This document shows, one piece after another, positions 61,564 to 64,000 of a DNA stretch of 64,000 nucleotides. The position numbers were made by a program, and so were the translations under genes. Where the stretch lies: NCBI RefSeq assembly GCF_000714545.1, contig NZ_AUNB01000001.1, positions 391,219-455,218 of the forward strand, given 5' to 3'. This stretch comes from Thioclava indica. GTDB taxonomy: Bacteria > Pseudomonadota > Alphaproteobacteria > Rhodobacterales > Rhodobacteraceae. The notes beneath the pieces were generated by a model. It did not search any database, had not been told where the DNA came from, and was given only the letters and a program-made list of their open reading frames with translations. Each line of letters begins with the position of its first letter. Within the stretch, counting starts at the first letter, position 1.

Positions 61564-62613
61564 TCACGCCCCTTGATCGGCCAGCGCCCATTCCCATGCG
61601 CCATCGTCGCGCAAGGTGCGGGTGATCTCGCCGCGCAGCCAAAGGTGGTTGAGATGGGCCATCGACTCGACAAGCGCCAAGCCATAGGTGCCCGCGTCGA
61701 TCTTGCGCTTGAACAGCGGCGCGAAACAGTCACCCGCGACACGCGGAGTTTGCAGATGCGCGCGCAGACGTTTCAGCGCGCCCTCGTGGTTTTCCACCAT
61801 CTGGATCAGGCGCAGCGGCAGTCCGGTGAAGGGCAGTTTGTGGCCGGGCAGCACAAGATGGCGATCCTCGGCGATTTCGGAAAACCGCGCGCAGGAGGTG
61901 AGCCAATCGGTCAGCGGGTCGGCCTCGGGTTCGGTCGCGTAAACGCCCAAGTTCGCCGAGATCGAGGGCAGCAGTTGATCGCCCCCCAGCACCAGATCGT
62001 CGTCGCGCGAAAACAGCGTGGCATGTTCGGGCGCGTGGCCATCGCCCATATACACGTCCCATTCCCGCCCGCCGATGGTGATTTGGTCACCTTCAACAAT
62101 GCGCGTAAACCCAAGCGGCAGCGGATGCACGCAATCGGCAAAGTTGAACGGGCGCTCATTGGCGCGCAGCTCGAAAATCTCGGGGTCCATTCCGGCGCGG
62201 CGATAATATTCCAGTGTCTCGGCGGCGGGGCGATCTTGCGGGTCCAGCACCAGCATGCGCGCAAACAGCCAAGAGGTGCGCGTGGTTACCAGTTCCGCCC
62301 CCTGCGCTTGCAGCCAGCCCGCGAGGCCGATGTGATCGGGGTGGTAATGCGTGACCAGAACGCGCGTCACCGGCTTGCCCGAGAGCGGCCCGTCCAGCGC
62401 GGCTTGCAACGCCGCGCGGCATTTGCGCGTGTCGATGCCCGGATCGACCAGCGTCCAGCCATCACCATCATCAAGCGCAAAGCAGTTGACGTGATCAAGC
62501 GCCATCGGCAGCGGCAAGCGCAGCCACATCACGCCCGGTGCGACCTCAATCGCGTCACCGGGCGCGGGTGGCTCGGGCCAAGGGTAGCGGATTCCGGCGC
62601 TTTCGCCCCTCAT
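61564..62613 (-). CDS. Metallo-beta-lactamase-fold hydrolase
   Basis: Protein of 349 residues. The zinc motif is TRVLVTHYHPDHIGLAGWL (HxHxDH form HYHPDH), with further ligands in MGDGHAPEHATLF and LPGHKLPFTGL. The C-terminal winged-helix-like segment (HLNHLWLRGEITRTL) places it with LACTB2/glyoxalase-II-like hydrolases. Probable thioester or phosphodiester hydrolase; substrate unknown. Its ATG overlaps the stop of an acyl-CoA dehydrogenase gene, so an acyl-CoA or thioester role is plausible. Confidence 0.88.
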   Translation of the reverse strand: MRGESAGIRYPWPEPPAPGDAIEVAPGVMWLRLPLPMALDHVNCFALDDGDGWTLVDPGIDTRKCRAALQAALDGPLSGKPVTRVLVTHYHPDHIGLAGWLQAQGAELVTTRTSWLFARMLVLDPQDRPAAETLEYYRRAGMDPEIFELRANERPFNFADCVHPLPLGFTRIVEGDQITIGGREWDVYMGDGHAPEHATLFSRDDDLVLGGDQLLPSISANLGVYATEPEADPLTDWLTSCARFSEIAEDRHLVLPGHKLPFTGLPLRLIQMVENHEGALKRLRAHLQTPRVAGDCFAPLFKRKIDAGTYGLALVESMAHLNHLWLRGEITRTLRDDGAWEWALADQGA

Positions 62614-64000
62614 GCCTCAAGGTCTTCGACCGACAGCGCATAAAGCCCCTCAGCCCCTTCGCGCGCCTCAACCAAAGCGGCGGCATATAGCGGCATCAAA
62701 CGGCGGATATAGACAGCGGCCAGATGCCCGCGCGCCGAATTGCGCCCGTCAGCCATCGCCGCGCGCAGGTGGTAATAGCCCCCCAGCACCCGCGCGAACG
62801 CATCAAGATAGGGCACAGCGCCAGCAAAGCGGTCTTGCGCGCCCTGCTTGAGCATCCATTCGGTATGTTCGCGCAGCGCCTCGGCGGCTTGCCAGACATC
62901 CTCGGCCAGCACCGGGAAATCGCCGCGCGCGCCTTGGGCCTCGTCCTCGACCTCTTGCAACAGACGGCAGGCGGCGGCGCCGTCATCCATCATCTTGCGC
63001 CCGACAAGGTCCATCGCCTGAATGCCGTTGGTGCCCTCATAGATCGTGGTGATCCGCACGTCGCGGGCGTATTGGGCCGCCCCCGTTTCCTCGATGAAAC
63101 CCATGCCGCCATGCACCTGAATACCGGTATTCGCGACGCGGATGCCCATATCGGTGCCATACGCCTTGGCAATCGGGGTCAGCAGCGCCGCGCGCGCAAT
63201 CCAGCTGTCTTTGCCAGTGGCGCGCCCCATGTCGATTGCCACCGCACAGGCCAGCGCGATCGAGCGCGCGGCGAAAATCTCGGCCTTCATCTCGGCCAGC
63301 ATCCGGCGCACATCGGCATGCTCAACGATCGGCGCGAATTGCACGCGATCCTTGGCATAGGCAAGCGCGTCCTGATAGGCAGCCTCGGCCACGCCGATGC
63401 CCTGCGCGCCTACGTTCAGACGCGCATTGTTCATCATCGTGAACATCGCCGCCATGCCCTTGTTTTCCGCGCCAACCAGCCAGCCGGTCGCGCCCTCATA
63501 GCTCATGACGCAGGTGGGTGAGCCGTGAATCCCCATCTTATGTTCCAGCGACACAACCTTGAGGGAATTGGCCACGCCGGGCTTGCCGTTGTCGTCGGGG
63601 ATGTATTTGGGCACCATGAACAGGCTGATGCCCTTGGTGCCCGGCGCCGCATCGGGCAGACGCGCCAGCACCAGATGGCAAGTGTTTTCAAACACATCCG
63701 AGTCGCCCCAGGTGATGAAAATCTTTTGCCCCGTGATCGCGTAGGTGCCATCGTCATTGGGTTCCGCCTTGGTGCGCAGCGCGCCCACATCGGACCCCGC
63801 GCTGGGTTCGGTCAGATTCATCGTGCCTGACCACTCCCCCGAAATCAGCTTGGGCAGATAGAGATCCTTGATCGCGTCGCTTGCGTGATGTTCGAGCGCC
63901 TCGATCTGGCCCTGCGTCAGCAGCGGGCACAGTTGCAGCGACAGGTTCGCCCCCGAGAGCATATCGTTAAAGCCCACGTTCAGCGTTTGCGGCAGGCCCA
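62610..64000 (-). CDS. Acyl-CoA dehydrogenase, DmdC-like (cut by window end)
   Basis: Flavin dehydrogenase; 455 residues plus a further open frame to the window end, so the N-terminus is outside. MNLTEPSAGSDVGALRTKA and KIFITWGDSDVFENTCHLV are FAD-contact motifs; IQVHGGMGFIEETGAAQYARD and ITTIYEGTNGIQAMDLVGR are the C-terminal signature. A DmdC-type extra C-terminal domain of about 120 residues is present. Such enzymes include 3-methylmercaptopropionyl-CoA dehydrogenase but have many paralogues. It is coupled to the MBL hydrolase gene. Confidence 0.92.
   Translation of the reverse strand, partial: GLPQTLNVGFNDMLSGANLSLQLCPLLTQGQIEALEHHASDAIKDLYLPKLISGEWSGTMNLTEPSAGSDVGALRTKAEPNDDGTYAITGQKIFITWGDSDVFENTCHLVLARLPDAAPGTKGISLFMVPKYIPDDNGKPGVANSLKVVSLEHKMGIHGSPTCVMSYEGATGWLVGAENKGMAAMFTMMNNARLNVGAQGIGVAEAAYQDALAYAKDRVQFAPIVEHADVRRMLAEMKAEIFAARSIALACAVAIDMGRATGKDSWIARAALLTPIAKAYGTDMGIRVANTGIQVHGGMGFIEETGAAQYARDVRITTIYEGTNGIQAMDLVGRKMMDDGAAACRLLQEVEDEAQGARGDFPVLAEDVWQAAEALREHTEWMLKQGAQDRFAGAVPYLDAFARVLGGYYHLRAAMADGRNSARGHLAAVYIRRLMPLYAAALVEAREGAEGLYALSVEDLEA

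Noticed and set aside
61573..62643. 356-codon plus-strand frame across the MBL hydrolase gene
   Set aside because: Antisense shadow; it also runs past the MBL/dehydrogenase junction.
1..64000. tRNA, rRNA, CRISPR, IS element, prophage or toxin-antitoxin system
   Set aside because: No tRNA T-loop context, regular spacer repeats, transposase or integrase motifs, or paired small toxin/antitoxin genes were seen. The HNH gene at 1896 and the XRE gene at 45037 have no defence-type partners.

Overview
The window is about 64 kb of GC-rich alphaproteobacterial chromosome. It is most like a member of the Rhodobacterales (the Rhodobacter/Roseobacter group). The pointers are the propionyl-CoA carboxylase cluster with its ScfR-type regulator, the TPR-ispE-ETF dehydrogenase neighbourhood, a proteobacterial-type aa3 oxidase subunit IV, two DUF465 proteins, a DUF1150-Hsp20 pair and a DmdC-like acyl-CoA dehydrogenase. 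Genus cannot be fixed from sequence alone. I found no rRNA, tRNA, CRISPR array, insertion sequence or prophage. Nearly all of it is tightly packed core metabolism, with many four-base ATGA/GTGA stop-start overlaps that imply operons.

Layout. 1-1762: 3' part of pyruvate carboxylase. 1.9-7.5 kb: HNH protein, alkA-type glycosylase plus carboxylesterase, an MFS protein, a P-loop kinase, a thiamine-phosphate-synthase-like protein, TrmJ. 7.5-12.2 kb: a putative membrane-anchored HExxH peptidase, then alr-mlaE-mlaF, a membrane coiled-coil protein and a PqiA-domain protein. 12.2-15 kb: a heat-shock pair behind a sigma-32-like promoter, a DUF465 protein, purE-purK. 15-26 kb: the propionyl-CoA to succinyl-CoA route (scpA, pccA, pccB, pccR) interleaved with a sulfotransferase-like gene, small lipoproteins and a candidate small RNA. 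26.3-34.5 kb: a secreted thermonuclease-like protein, then betI-betB-betA divergent from choX-[unknown exported protein]-choW-choV around a clear BetI-type palindrome. This is choline uptake and oxidation to glycine betaine. 34.5-45 kb: two exporters and ArgP/LysG-type regulator, YmdB phosphoesterase, SLC13 permease, yebC, guaD, mgtE, 5-FTHF cyclo-ligase, hisN. 45-49.3 kb: an XRE regulator, quinone oxidoreductase, BAX-inhibitor-like protein, GAPDH, cold-shock protein. 49.5-54.6 kb: ispE, TPR protein, ETF-ubiquinone oxidoreductase. 54.7-64 kb: PAP2 protein, greA, membrane protein, GNAT-mobA, azlC-azlD, a lower-GC reductase, a lipoprotein with a possible permuted papain fold, aa3 oxidase subunit IV, MBL hydrolase and a truncated acyl-CoA dehydrogenase.

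How it works together. Pyruvate carboxylase, PccAB and methylmalonyl-CoA mutase all feed the C4 pool. PccR probably controls the propionyl branch through TTTGCAAA sites seen upstream of pccB and overlapping its own ribosome-binding site. ETF-QO and the acyl-CoA dehydrogenase link acyl-CoA oxidation to the quinone pool. The bet/cho block supplies osmoprotectant.

No dramatic new defence or mobile system is visible. The less-explained items are the exported protein inside the choline transporter operon (31863-32540), the candidate small RNA at 21337-21440, a dispersed intergenic repeat that appears to supply the betA start codon, the MlaE/MlaF pair without an MlaD, and the papain-like lipoprotein beside the oxidase subunit.
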